Shown piece after piece: positions 53,033-62,859 of a stretch of 64,000 nucleotides of DNA. How positions within the stretch are numbered: position 1 is the first letter of the stretch; each line of letters begins with the position of its first letter. Source of the DNA: JABMQB01 sp963677475. GTDB lineage: Bacteria; Bacteroidota; Bacteroidia; Bacteroidales; Prolixibacteraceae. The DNA lies in contig CAXXQD010000022.1 of the NCBI GenBank assembly GCA_963677475.2, positions 310,001 to 374,000 on the forward strand, read 5' to 3'. The notes beneath the pieces are model-generated. The model was given only the letters and a program-made list of their open reading frames with translations, searched no databases and was not told the origin of the DNA. A program made the position numbers and the translations under genes.

Positions 53033-55984
53033 TTAATGATTGATATGAACGGAGTTAAAACAATTGTAAATTTCTTGGTGCATTGCTGTTCGGATATTTA
53101 AATCGTATATTTTTGAATTGTTCCTGGTAGGGTGTACCCTGTTCGATAAAAATATGAAAAGAAGCTCATTGTCGGGATCAGCCCAGGCAAAAGTGCCTGT
53201 GTAGCCGCTATGCCCAAAACTATTTTCGCTTGTTGAAACCGCCGGATATGCATCCACCAGATCATTTTTATAATTATCAATATAAGACTTGTCAAATCCT
53301 AAACCCCTTCTGTTTTCGTTTTCAGGAAACTGGCGTTTTGTAAATTCATTCAAAACGTTTTCCGACAAATACCGTTTCCCGCCGTAATAGCCTTTCTGAA
53401 GGTACATCTGCATTATTTTGGCTAAATCGATTGCGTTTCCGAACAAACCTGCATTTCCTGAAACACCGCCCATCATTGCGGCACCCTCATCGTGTACAAA
53501 TCCTTGCAAGAGTTCATTCCTGAAAAAATCATCCTCTTCCGTTGGTATAATCCTGCTGATTGGATAGTATTTATAAGGGTTGTATTTTACAGTTGAGGCA
53601 CCCATTGGCGCATAAAAGTTATAGTTCAGATAGGCTTCATAATCTTCACCACTTAATCTTTCAATAAGCGAAGGGAAAATGTAGAATGCCAATCCTGAAT
53701 ACTGGTATTTTTTTCTCGAATTTAAAGGGGAATCATTTATTTCATTAAACATTTCAGCCTTGTATTTTTTGTTCATATACAAGTTAGAAGAAACCCTTAG
53801 TGAATAACTTTTCGACGGATGCTTTTTAAATACTCTTGAACGGATCCGCTGGTTATCTTTTAGTGTAGAATGCCAGAGCGGGATAAATACTTTTAATCTT
53901 CCCTGATGCGCAAGAATATCACGTATTTTAAGATTCCTTTTATTTGTCTTTTTCCAGTCGGTCCAATAAGCACTTAAGGGGAAATCTACAAGGAATTTAC
54001 CTTCATCGTTAAGTTTCATTAGTGCTGGTAATGGACCAGTGATTTTTGTTAATGAGGCCCAATCGTATATATTGTCGGGATGAACCAATTGTTTTTTCTT
54101 ATAGGTATAATAACCATAACATTTGTGGAAGATTATGGCGCCATTTTTGGCAATAAGTACCTGGCAGCCAGGAAATGCTGCGGAATCGATACCCAGGTTG
54201 GCAATCGAATCAACTTTGCGGGCCAATAATTTTGAGTCAATTCCAACTTCTTCAGGGATACCAAATCGTAAACTTTTGTTTTTTTTTAAATCGATCCCTG
54301 TACCGTATGGGAACCTATTGTCAATTTTAATTGGTAGTCGGGCATCTGTTTCAATGGCGCCGAAAAGCAACTGGGCACAAAGGCTTTGCGTTAAATTATT
54401 ATCCTGGTATGCCAAAATAAGCCCATCTGCTTTTTCAATATTTTTAAAATATTGCAAGGCATAAGCATTTCCAAAAAATACGAATACCGATTTGTTTGTA
54501 GATTGAATTTTCTCAACCAGATTAAATTGCGCCTGACTGATGCCATATTTTTTTTGTGGGTAAATATGAATTCCATGAATACTTCCAATTACAAGATTGT
54601 ATGCCTTCAATTTTTCAATTAGGGCATCTATATCCTTATCTGTAGCAGTTTTCGAAATTTTATAATGGTCGGCTGTTTTATAGTTAGAAACTGTTTCCTG
54701 AAAAGAGGAATATTTGCTTGAACCAATTTCTACAGTAGCAATTTTCAGGGTATCTAAATTCTGAATTGGTAGCGTCTCCTTATTCCTTAAAACCGTTAAT
54801 GAACTTGCAACAAGTTTTCGTTGGGTTGCATTATGGGCAAAATTGCTTGACTTTGTTGGCAATTGGCTAAAGTCCAATGGTTCATAATTGTCTAATTCGC
54901 ACCACTTTTTTAGGGCCAATATTTTTGTACATTTTCTCGTGATTTCTTCTTCTGAAATCATTGAGTTGGCTACACCGTTTTTTACAGATTGAATAGCTTT
55001 ATTCAGGTTTGGCACAAATTCAACCATATCGTTGCCAGCAATTAGGGCTTGCAGTTCGGCATTTGGACTCACGACTCCTTTCATATTCATTGCGTCGGTT
55101 ACAATAAAACCATTAAAGCCTAAGGAGTCAACCAAATAGTTCTGAACCACATTTTTAGAGAGAGAGGAAGGAGTGACAGTTTTATCCATTGCTTTTACAT
55201 GGAGATGGGCAGTCATTATACCACTCACGCCGCTGTCAATTAAGGCTCTGAAAGGGTATAATTCAATACTGTCTAACCTTTCTTTCGAATGGTTTAAAAC
55301 CGGAAGGGTATAATGCGAGTCAGTGTTTGTATCTCCGTGGCCAGGAAAGTGTTTGATCACCGGGATGATTCGTTCATCTTGTAATCCTTTTGCTACTGCC
55401 CAGGTTTTAGCTGCAACCGCATGTTTGTCTTCCCCAAACGACCTAAAATTAATTACCGGGTTTTCGGGGTTGGTGTTGATATCACTGACCGGGGCAAAAT
55501 TTATATGGATCCCCATTTGTTTAAATTGAACGCCCATATCCCTGCCCATGTAATAAAGAAGCTTGTTGTTTCCCACTGCACCTAAGGCTTGTTGATAAGG
55601 ATAGCTCATTGTGTTCTCCAACCTGAACCCAAGCCCGGTTTCCCCATCAATTGCCACTAAAAGGGGCGTTTCTGAAACCGCCTGAAGTTCGTTGATTAGC
55701 TTTGCTGTATTGGTTGCGGTTCCCTGCATTACCAGAATGCCTCCAGGTTTATGCTCTTTAACCAATTTCTTTAAGTTGGAAATATGTGTATCACCCTGGT
55801 TGGGGTAAGCCGTAATCATCATCAATTGTGCAATCTTTTCTTCCAGGCTTAATCCCGATACTATGGAGTCGACCCATTCCGATTTTTTTTGCGTTAAAAA
55901 TGGAGGATCCTTCGCATAAACCGAAGAGTACAAAATAAAAACAACATTGATAAGGATAAGATATTTTATATTGGCAAACCTCAT
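53033..55984 (-). CDS. NagZ-type GH3 glycosidase fused to a serine beta-lactamase-like hydrolase
   Basis: 983 residues with a signal peptide (ends SVYAK). Residues 25-375 are a GH3 domain with the NagZ signature KHFPGHGDTNTDSHY (His/Asp pair, about 213-227) and the nucleophile Asp in FIVTDAMNMKGV (about 300). A GH3 C-terminal domain follows (about 400-570). Residues about 600-975 are a beta-lactamase/transpeptidase-like fold: SLTK (S-x-x-K, about 645), YSG (Y-x-N position, changed) and HSG (K-T-G position, about 925). It likely cuts GlcNAc from muropeptides and trims peptides or esters outside the cytoplasm. It is divergent from namZ and the symporter, the probable partners in cell-wall sugar scavenging. 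Confidence 0.92.
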   Translation of the reverse strand: MRFANIKYLILINVVFILYSSVYAKDPPFLTQKKSEWVDSIVSGLSLEEKIAQLMMITAYPNQGDTHISNLKKLVKEHKPGGILVMQGTATNTAKLINELQAVSETPLLVAIDGETGLGFRLENTMSYPYQQALGAVGNNKLLYYMGRDMGVQFKQMGIHINFAPVSDINTNPENPVINFRSFGEDKHAVAAKTWAVAKGLQDERIIPVIKHFPGHGDTNTDSHYTLPVLNHSKERLDSIELYPFRALIDSGVSGIMTAHLHVKAMDKTVTPSSLSKNVVQNYLVDSLGFNGFIVTDAMNMKGVVSPNAELQALIAGNDMVEFVPNLNKAIQSVKNGVANSMISEEEITRKCTKILALKKWCELDNYEPLDFSQLPTKSSNFAHNATQRKLVASSLTVLRNKETLPIQNLDTLKIATVEIGSSKYSSFQETVSNYKTADHYKISKTATDKDIDALIEKLKAYNLVIGSIHGIHIYPQKKYGISQAQFNLVEKIQSTNKSVFVFFGNAYALQYFKNIEKADGLILAYQDNNLTQSLCAQLLFGAIETDARLPIKIDNRFPYGTGIDLKKNKSLRFGIPEEVGIDSKLLARKVDSIANLGIDSAAFPGCQVLIAKNGAIIFHKCYGYYTYKKKQLVHPDNIYDWASLTKITGPLPALMKLNDEGKFLVDFPLSAYWTDWKKTNKRNLKIRDILAHQGRLKVFIPLWHSTLKDNQRIRSRVFKKHPSKSYSLRVSSNLYMNKKYKAEMFNEINDSPLNSRKKYQYSGLAFYIFPSLIERLSGEDYEAYLNYNFYAPMGASTVKYNPYKYYPISRIIPTEEDDFFRNELLQGFVHDEGAAMMGGVSGNAGLFGNAIDLAKIMQMYLQKGYYGGKRYLSENVLNEFTKRQFPENENRRGLGFDKSYIDNYKNDLVDAYPAVSTSENSFGHSGYTGTFAWADPDNELLFIFLSNRVHPTRNNSKIYDLNIRTAMHQEIYNCFNSVHINH

Positions 55985-56065
55985 TTTTCTTTAATTTCCA
56001 GTAAAAATAATAACAACAGGGATAAATTGGTATATTCGTGAAACAATGAATGGAAAATTATTTTA

Positions 56066-57241
56066 ATGGGTTTACATTTCTTTCGTCCATGTTTGCTATT
56101 CCTTTTCGTATTTATTGGGTGTAATGCGAATAATCAACCTGAATTAATTGTAGGGGCAGAACAACCTGAACAATACATCCCAATTCTGAAAAATAAAAAA
56201 ATAGGAATGGTTGTTAATCATACTTCAATGGCATTTAATAGTCATTTAGTTGATTTTTTGCTTGATCAAGATATAACTGTACAAAAGATTTTTTCTCCTG
56301 AACATGGTTTTCGGGGGAATGCAGCACGTGGTGTTGAGTTGGACGATGAGTTGGATCAAAAAACAGGCATTCCAATAATATCAATTTATGGTAAAAATAA
56401 AAAACCAAGCTCGGGACAATTAAAAGGGGTGGATGTAGTTGTTTTTGATATTCAAGATGTTGGGTGTAGGTTTTATACGTATGTTTCAACGCTTTTTTAC
56501 GTCATGGAAGCTTGTGCCGAAAACGATATTCCATTGTTGGTGCTTGATCGTCCAAATCCGAATGGCGAATATATTTCGGGACCACTGATGAAAGAAGAGT
56601 TGAAGTCTTTTGTAGGCTTGCTTCCTATCCCCGTTGTTCATGGTTGCACGATTGGTGAAATGGCAAAAATGATTAATGGAGAAAATTGGTGTGGATCAAA
56701 CGTAACTTGCAATCTAACCGTAATTCCGGTAAAAGGATATTCGCATTTAACGCAATACGAACCACCGGTTTTGCCATCCCCAAATTTACCTAATCTGAAT
56801 GCGATAAAATTGTACCCATATCTTTGTTTTTTTGAAGCGACCAGTATAAGCGTTGGAAGAGGAACCGACATTCCATTTCAGGTACTTGGTTTTCCTGATC
56901 CATCTTTTGGAGATTTTACTTTTACCCCACAGGAAATTCAAGGAGTAGCCAAAAATCCTTTGCATGAAGGTGAGCTTTGCTACGGCAAAACTTTAGGTTT
57001 TGAAAATATGGATGCAAAAAGCTTATTAGCTTATTTTATTGAGTATTATAATAAATTTTCAAATGAAGGTGATTTTTTAACCCGTGAAAATTGGTTTAAC
57101 CTCCTCGTTGGCAATCAAAATGTTTTGGAATTAATTAAGGAGGGTAAATCAGCCGATGAAATTGAATTAACCTGGGTTGAAGAGTTGAACCAGTATAAAA
57201 AAATAAGGAAGAAATATATTTTATATCCAGATTTCGAATAG
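56066..57241 (+). CDS. namZ: Exo-beta-N-acetylmuramidase NamZ-type lipoprotein (DUF1343)
   Basis: 391 residues. Lipobox with Cys19 (VFIGCNAN). The DUF1343 pattern is clear: KIGMVVNHTSMAF, SPEHGFRGNAARG (about 77-90; the Glu is a proposed catalytic residue), PIISIYGKNKKPSS, VFDIQDVGCRFYTYVSTLFYVMEAC, LDRPNPNGEYISGP and VVHGCTIGEMAKM. The family is represented by Bacillus subtilis NamZ, which releases terminal MurNAc from peptidoglycan chains. As a lipoprotein it acts outside the cytoplasm. It is 1 base before the symporter gene and divergent from the GH3 fusion. A shared 81-base control region lies between. Confidence 0.9.
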   Translation: MGLHFFRPCLLFLFVFIGCNANNQPELIVGAEQPEQYIPILKNKKIGMVVNHTSMAFNSHLVDFLLDQDITVQKIFSPEHGFRGNAARGVELDDELDQKTGIPIISIYGKNKKPSSGQLKGVDVVVFDIQDVGCRFYTYVSTLFYVMEACAENDIPLLVLDRPNPNGEYISGPLMKEELKSFVGLLPIPVVHGCTIGEMAKMINGENWCGSNVTCNLTVIPVKGYSHLTQYEPPVLPSPNLPNLNAIKLYPYLCFFEATSISVGRGTDIPFQVLGFPDPSFGDFTFTPQEIQGVAKNPLHEGELCYGKTLGFENMDAKSLLAYFIEYYNKFSNEGDFLTRENWFNLLVGNQNVLELIKEGKSADEIELTWVEELNQYKKIRKKYILYPDFE

Positions 57242-57242
57242 A

Positions 57243-58688
57243 ATGAGTCCTCTTTTAGTTGGTGTTATAATTATCGTTTATTTTTCTGTATTGTTTGGTA
57301 TTTCCTGGCTAACTTCAAGGAAAGCAGATGCAAATACTTTTTTTACCGCAAATCGGAAGTCCCCATGGTTTCTGGTAGCTTTTGGAATGATCGGTGCAAC
57401 ACTTTCAGGTGTTACTTTTATTTCTGTTCCGGGCGAGGTAAGTGTATCTTCGTTCAAATATTTTCAATTTGTATTGGGCAACCTTGTTGGATATTGGATA
57501 ATTGCAGCTTTGTTGTTGCCATTATATTACAGGTTAAACCTGGTATCAATTTATACTTTTTTAGGAACACGTTACGGAAATTTTGGCTATAAAACAGGTG
57601 CATTCTTTTTTATTGTTTCCAAATTAATTGGGGCAGCATTTCGGTTTTATCTGGTCGCACTTGTGCTTCAAATTGCATTTTTTAATGCGGTTGGCATCCC
57701 GTTTTATCTGACGGTAATATTAAGCATGGGGCTTATCTGGGTTTATACGCAAAAGGCTGGAATTAAGACGATTGTGTGGACCGACACTTTGCAAACGTTT
57801 TTTTTGGTCTCGGCAGTAATTTTTACGATTTTTTCAATTTCAAAAAGCTTACATTTTTCTTTTACGGATTTGGTGTCCCAAGTATCGGAGCATCCCTATT
57901 CAGCAATTTTTGATTGGGATTGGAAATCGGGAAGCAACTTTTATAAACAATTTTTTGCCGGTGCTTTTATGACCATTGCTATTGTTGGCTTAGACCAGGA
58001 TATGATGCAAAAAAATTTAACATGCAAATCAAAGGGAGAAGCACAAAAAAATATGTTGGTTTTTAGCTTTCTTTTTGTCCTGATTGTTTTTCTCTTTTTA
58101 TGTCTAGGGGTTTTACTCTATATTTTTGCTGCTAATAATGGTATTTCCCTTCCTTCGGGTACCGATGAATTATATCCATTGATTGCGATAAATAGGTTGG
58201 GAATATGGGTTGCAATTGCATTCTTATTAGGAATTATTAGTGCCGCATATTCAAGTGCCGATTCTGCTTTAGCAGCATTAACAACCTCTTTTTGTGTTGA
58301 TTTTATAAATTTTAAAAGAATTGAAGAAAAAAAACAAGTTTATGTGCGAAAATTGGTACACATAACTTTTTCTGTTTTAATCGCATTCATTGTAATTTTA
58401 TTTTATGAAATCAATGATGAAAGTGTTGTAAACGCGGTTTTTAAAGCAGCAGGATTTACCTATGGGCCTATTCTTGGCCTTTTTGCTTTTGCAATAATTT
58501 CAAAGAGAACTGTTGTTGAAAAATATATACCTGTAGTTGCATTCATGGGGCTCTTAATATCATGGTTTATTGCTTCTTATTCTGAATTATTGCTGTTCGG
58601 ATATAAATTTGGTTTTGAGGTATTAATCCTAAACGCTGGTTTGGTTATGCTTGGATTATTTGTGATTTCTAAAAAAAAGATCAAATAA
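57243..58688 (+). CDS. Sodium/solute symporter (SSS family), probable MurNAc or amino-sugar importer
   Basis: 481 residues with about 13 membrane helices. The SSS signature appears in helix 1-2 (SRKADANTFFTANRKSPWF, IGATLSGVTFISVPG) and GIISAAYSSADSALAALTTS near helix 8. Start is 1 base after the namZ stop, so the pair is translated together. The family carries sugars, amino acids and sialic acid with sodium. The neighbouring muramidase suggests MurNAc or a similar wall sugar, by inference; the substrate could be any product of that pathway. No kinase or etherase (MurK/MurQ) lies in the window. Confidence 0.88.
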   Translation: MSPLLVGVIIIVYFSVLFGISWLTSRKADANTFFTANRKSPWFLVAFGMIGATLSGVTFISVPGEVSVSSFKYFQFVLGNLVGYWIIAALLLPLYYRLNLVSIYTFLGTRYGNFGYKTGAFFFIVSKLIGAAFRFYLVALVLQIAFFNAVGIPFYLTVILSMGLIWVYTQKAGIKTIVWTDTLQTFFLVSAVIFTIFSISKSLHFSFTDLVSQVSEHPYSAIFDWDWKSGSNFYKQFFAGAFMTIAIVGLDQDMMQKNLTCKSKGEAQKNMLVFSFLFVLIVFLFLCLGVLLYIFAANNGISLPSGTDELYPLIAINRLGIWVAIAFLLGIISAAYSSADSALAALTTSFCVDFINFKRIEEKKQVYVRKLVHITFSVLIAFIVILFYEINDESVVNAVFKAAGFTYGPILGLFAFAIISKRTVVEKYIPVVAFMGLLISWFIASYSELLLFGYKFGFEVLILNAGLVMLGLFVISKKKIK

Positions 58689-58722
58689 GCTAATATTTGT
58701 CAACAATTGTTAAAAAATGTGA

Positions 58723-60237
58723 ATGCATTTTATTATTATTGCAATAATAAGAACGGGAACTGAACGTTTTACTAGTAAACTTAACAGGTTGATAAAATAT
58801 CTAATACAAATACTAGGCGTACTTGCAATTGTTATTGCTATGTCTTCATGTGAAGATGAGGGCTATATGACGTCTACAAATGCACAATTAGAATTTTCAG
58901 CTGATACTGTAGTGTTTGATACTATTTTCACTACAATTGGTTCCACAACCCGCCATCTAAAAATCTATAATCCTTATGACGAAAAAATATTAGTTTCAAA
59001 AATTAGCCTGGCTGGCGGTGATATGTCAAGTTTTAGGATAAATGTGAATGGCGAAGCAGGAAGTGAATTATATGAAGTTGAAATTCCTCCAAGGGATAGT
59101 ATTTACATATTTGTGGAAGTTACAGTTGATCCTAATGGCCAGAACCTGCCAATGGTTGTTAAAGATTCGATTGTTTTCACTACCAATGCTAATATACAGG
59201 ATGTAAAATTATTGGCATGGGGGCAGGATTTCGTGCTTATTCGCAACGAGGTAATCAAAACTACTACCTGGACAAGCGAAAAGCCCTATTTGATTTACGA
59301 CGTTGCTTATGTAGATAGTTTGGAAACACTAACATTGGATCCGGGTGTGATTTTATATTTTCATGATAAGGCAGGGCTTTATGTAAAAGGAACTATTGAG
59401 GCACTTGGGACTTATGAAGAGCCAATTATTTTTCAGGGTGACAGGTTGGAATCCGGCTATCAGGATGTTCCGGATCAGTGGAATGGGGTAGTGCTATTTT
59501 CAGGAAGTAAGGATAACAAATTTGTCAATACATCCATCAGAAATGCAAATATTGGGTTGCAGGTAGGAACGATCGAGCATGAAGGAAATGCTTCGGTTAC
59601 GCTTACGAATGTAAAAATTGAAAATATGTCGTATGCAGGCATTTTTGCTTTGAAGGCTGATATATTCGCTTCAAATGTGTTGGTTGCAAATTGTGGATTC
59701 TATGCTACTGCATTGTTGGTTGGAGGTTCTTACGAATTTTATCATACTACCATTGCAAATTATTATGGGAAATATGCAAAAAAAGTTAGAAATACTGCAT
59801 CACTGGCTCTTTCAAATGTTCTGTTTTTACAAAATCAGGATGGTGAAACAATTGAATATGTTGGGGATATGAACAAGGCTATATTTAAAAACTGTATCAT
59901 TTATGGGGATAATTTTAATGAGCTAGAATTAGGTTCTAACGATGAGTACGCATTTAATTACCTGTTCGATCATTGCATCCTTCAAATTCCGGATACTTCA
60001 AACATTTCCAATAAAGATCATTATGTAAATGTATGGAGAGGGGCAGATTATGATCCACTATTTGTTGATCCGTACGAATACATCTATGAATTAGATACCT
60101 TATCGCCAGCCATGAATATTGGCAGTAATGAGTATTCTGAGCTATTCCCTTTTGATTTAAACAAACAATCGAGGATTAGTGATGAAGGACCTGATTTGGG
60201 AGCTTTCGAAAGAATTGAAGGTGATGAAGAAGAGTAA
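58723..60237 (+). CDS. Right-handed beta-helix lipoprotein of unknown function
   Basis: 504 residues from the ATG at 58723; a TTG at 58787 in front of a cleaner signal peptide is an alternative. Lipobox with Cys43 (IAMSSCED). Residues about 60-180 look like an immunoglobulin-like strand region (VVFDTIFTTIGSTTRHLKIYNPYDEKILV). From about 205 to 470 repeated short strands with the pattern of a parallel beta-helix appear (NTSIRNANIGLQVG, SVTLTNVKIENMSYAGIFALKADIFASNVLVAN). No catalytic motif is recognised. The tail is FDLNKQSRISDEGPDLGAFER, the common end of right-handed beta-helix proteins of Bacteroidota. It overlaps the next gene by 14 bases. Confidence 0.85.
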   Translation: MHFIIIAIIRTGTERFTSKLNRLIKYLIQILGVLAIVIAMSSCEDEGYMTSTNAQLEFSADTVVFDTIFTTIGSTTRHLKIYNPYDEKILVSKISLAGGDMSSFRINVNGEAGSELYEVEIPPRDSIYIFVEVTVDPNGQNLPMVVKDSIVFTTNANIQDVKLLAWGQDFVLIRNEVIKTTTWTSEKPYLIYDVAYVDSLETLTLDPGVILYFHDKAGLYVKGTIEALGTYEEPIIFQGDRLESGYQDVPDQWNGVVLFSGSKDNKFVNTSIRNANIGLQVGTIEHEGNASVTLTNVKIENMSYAGIFALKADIFASNVLVANCGFYATALLVGGSYEFYHTTIANYYGKYAKKVRNTASLALSNVLFLQNQDGETIEYVGDMNKAIFKNCIIYGDNFNELELGSNDEYAFNYLFDHCILQIPDTSNISNKDHYVNVWRGADYDPLFVDPYEYIYELDTLSPAMNIGSNEYSELFPFDLNKQSRISDEGPDLGAFERIEGDEEE

Positions 60238-61270
60238 TTCACTGCTCAAAGGATTCATTCTATTATTAGTTTCACATCTGTTTATATTAACCAACGCAAT
60301 GTGCCAGGAACGTGGTATTGCAAGGGTTATGTTTTATAATGCCGAAAATTTATTTGATACTTTGGATGATCCGTCAATAAATGATGATGAGTTTTTACCA
60401 ACGGGGCAGCGGCATTGGACAGAATATAGGCTATTCAATAAATTAGAAAAAATTGCTAAGGTAATTATGGCAGTTGGAGGATGGGAAGCCCCTGAAGTAA
60501 TAGGTCTTTGCGAAGTAGAAAATCGCGAAATCCTGGAGAGGTTGCTTTCCCAAACATCCTTAAAAAAAATACCCTATAAGATCATACATAAACAATCACC
60601 AGACAGAAGAGGCATTGATGTTGCCTTATTATTACGTAGCGATGTTATTGAACCAATTAAGTATGAATATTTAGAGGTTTTAGATTCAAATAATTCAGAT
60701 TTTAGAACTAGGGATATATTGTACTTTTCAGGAGTAGTACGTGGAACTGACACCTTGCATTTTTTTGTTAACCATTGGCCATCAAGATATGGAGGGTTAA
60801 TGGAAACCATTGAAAAAAGGGCATTGGCTGCCCGGGTTTTAAAGTCGAAGATTGACCAATTGCAGAAGGAGAATTCTAGGGCCAAGATCATTATAATGGG
60901 TGATTTAAACGACCAGCCAGATGATCAAAGTTTGCTTGAGGTTTTAAATTCGAAGAACAATACGGATACTATAGTCAATGATGCTTTGTATAATTTATCG
61001 GCGCAATTTATGAGGTCGAACTCAGGTACCCATAAATATCAATCGCAGTGGTCGGTTTTTGACCACATAATTGTTTCCGAAGAACTGTTATCTTCCCCCA
61101 AAGGCTTATATTCAGAGGTTAATGACGCACATCTATATGACGCACCTTTTCTATTAATGAAAGATAAAACTTATGGAGGTTTTAAACCTGATCGAACATA
61201 TATAGGTTATAAATATAACGGCGGCTTCAGTGATCACCTTCCTGTGTTTTTGGATCTTTGGGAACGTTAG
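60224..61270 (+). CDS. Secreted endonuclease/exonuclease/phosphatase-family protein
   Basis: 348 residues from the ATG at 60224, whose signal peptide (MKKSNSLLKGFILLLVSHLFI, cleaved near MCQE) fits secretion; earlier in-frame starts are less convincing. The EEP-fold motifs are MFYNAENLFDTLDD (catalytic Asn/Glu region), CEVENREILERL, NHWPSRYGG (Asn/His), IIMGDLNDQPDD (Asp/Asn) and SDHLPVFLDL (Asp-His pair). It may be a nuclease, phosphodiesterase or lipid phosphatase acting outside the cytoplasm. It overlaps the beta-helix lipoprotein gene by 14 bases, so the two are coupled, and its end overlaps the convergent CCA gene by 44 bases. Confidence 0.9.
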   Translation: MKKSNSLLKGFILLLVSHLFILTNAMCQERGIARVMFYNAENLFDTLDDPSINDDEFLPTGQRHWTEYRLFNKLEKIAKVIMAVGGWEAPEVIGLCEVENREILERLLSQTSLKKIPYKIIHKQSPDRRGIDVALLLRSDVIEPIKYEYLEVLDSNNSDFRTRDILYFSGVVRGTDTLHFFVNHWPSRYGGLMETIEKRALAARVLKSKIDQLQKENSRAKIIIMGDLNDQPDDQSLLEVLNSKNNTDTIVNDALYNLSAQFMRSNSGTHKYQSQWSVFDHIIVSEELLSSPKGLYSEVNDAHLYDAPFLLMKDKTYGGFKPDRTYIGYKYNGGFSDHLPVFLDLWER

Positions 61271-62687
61271 TTTGTGGTTTTAGTCCTAATTCCATTGCTT
61301 TCTCAAGCATAAATTTATACGCCTGGTCAAAGTTATTGTTGATTATACCGTCAAGAATTGCTTCTTTAATGGCACTTTTTATAATCCCAACTTCTTTGCA
61401 CTGCGATAAATTAAACGTTTCCATTATTAGTGTACCTGAAACCGGAGGTTGAAAATTTCGTATCGAATCCTTTTCTTCAATTTCTTTTAGTTTTTCACGA
61501 ACCTCTTGAAAATTCTTCAGGTAACGATTTACCTTATCCTGGTTTTTTGAAGTAATGTCAGCTTCGCACAATGTCATGAGTTCATCAATATCATCACCAG
61601 CTTCAAATAATAATCTTCGCACGGCAGAATCGGTAACCGTGTCTTCCGAAAGGACTATTGGGCGCATGTGAAGTTGAACGATTTTTTGTACAAACTTCAT
61701 TTTTTCATTAAGGGGAAGTTTCATCCGCCTAAAAATTTTTGGCACCATTTTGCCACCAATGAAGTTGTGCGAATAGAATGTCCAGCCCTGTCCTTCAACA
61801 AAACGTTTTGTTTGGGGTTTTGCGATGTCATGCAATAGGGCAGACCATCTGAGCCATAGGTTATTTGAATTAGGGGCAAGCCTGTCGAGAACCTCCAAGG
61901 TATGGTAGAAATTGTCTTTATGCGCAATTCCATTAACAACATCAACGCCCTTCATTTTTACCAACTCTGGAAAAATGATAGCAAGAAGGCCTGTTCGATC
62001 CAGTAATTTAAATCCTTTTGAAGGTTTTTTTGAAAGGATAATTTTATTTAATTCTTCGCTAATACGTTCAAACGAAACAATTTTAATGCGTTCTTTATTG
62101 GCGGAAATAGCATCTAAGGTTTCGTCTTCAATGAAAAAATTCAATTGAGCCGAAAACCTGATAGCCCTTAGCATCCGAAGCGGGTCATCAGAAAAAGTGA
62201 CGGATGGGTCTAATGGTGTTCTTAAAGTTTTTAGTTGAATATCCTGTAACCCTTCAAACGGATCAATCAATTCACCATAATTTTCGTTGTTAAGGCTTAT
62301 GGCCATAGCGTTAACCGTAAAATCCCTTCTGTTTTGATCGTCCTGCAAAGTGCCATTTTCAACAATGGGCTTTCTGGAATCTTTTTGGTACGATTCTTTC
62401 CGTGCACCAACAAATTCTATTTCAAGTCCTTTATTAGTAAACATGGCTGTGCCAAAGTTCTTAAAAACACTGACTTTTAATTTCGGATGGATTCGCTCAG
62501 CAACTTTTTTTGCAAGTGCAATGCCATTTCCAATGGTGACAACATCTATGTCAACCGATGGTCTTTTTAAAATAATATCCCGAACAAAACCACCAATTAC
62601 ATAGGTTTCCTGGTTCATTTCTGTAGCTACATCGGAAATAACTTTGAAGATGGGGTGTTGCAATTTATCTTTTAATAATACTGTCAT
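61227..62687 (-). CDS. CCA-adding enzyme / poly(A) polymerase family with an HD domain
   Basis: 486 residues from the ATG at 62687 (MTVLLKDKLQHPIF); a TTG 12 bases upstream is unlikely. The nucleotidyltransferase motif is VIGGFVRDIILKRPSVDIDVV with the two catalytic aspartates, then NRRDFTVNAMAI. A head domain carries RFSAQLNFFIEDET and SERISEELNKI. The HD phosphohydrolase domain has LLHDIAKPQTKRF. It builds or repairs the 3' CCA of tRNA, consistent with the tRNA genes here that lack encoded CCA. It is divergent from the thioredoxin gene. Confidence 0.93.
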   Translation of the reverse strand: MTVLLKDKLQHPIFKVISDVATEMNQETYVIGGFVRDIILKRPSVDIDVVTIGNGIALAKKVAERIHPKLKVSVFKNFGTAMFTNKGLEIEFVGARKESYQKDSRKPIVENGTLQDDQNRRDFTVNAMAISLNNENYGELIDPFEGLQDIQLKTLRTPLDPSVTFSDDPLRMLRAIRFSAQLNFFIEDETLDAISANKERIKIVSFERISEELNKIILSKKPSKGFKLLDRTGLLAIIFPELVKMKGVDVVNGIAHKDNFYHTLEVLDRLAPNSNNLWLRWSALLHDIAKPQTKRFVEGQGWTFYSHNFIGGKMVPKIFRRMKLPLNEKMKFVQKIVQLHMRPIVLSEDTVTDSAVRRLLFEAGDDIDELMTLCEADITSKNQDKVNRYLKNFQEVREKLKEIEEKDSIRNFQPPVSGTLIMETFNLSQCKEVGIIKSAIKEAILDGIINNNFDQAYKFMLEKAMELGLKPQTNVPKDPKTQEGDH

Positions 62688-62859
62688 AATTTGCTGCAAA
62701 AATAGTAGAATAATGCCATTTTGAATTGATATATGACAAAATTGCTACAATTATAGCTTAACTTTAGTGTCTGAAGACAAAAAGTTTGTTGGTATTGTTT
62801 TTGATATGTATAAATGTAAATATGTAGATAAATGCAAAATATTAATAAAAATTAAGATC

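Noticed and set aside
62767..62859. GTG-started extension of thioredoxin
   Set aside because: It is on the likely promoter (TAACTTTA) and adds residues without a family match.
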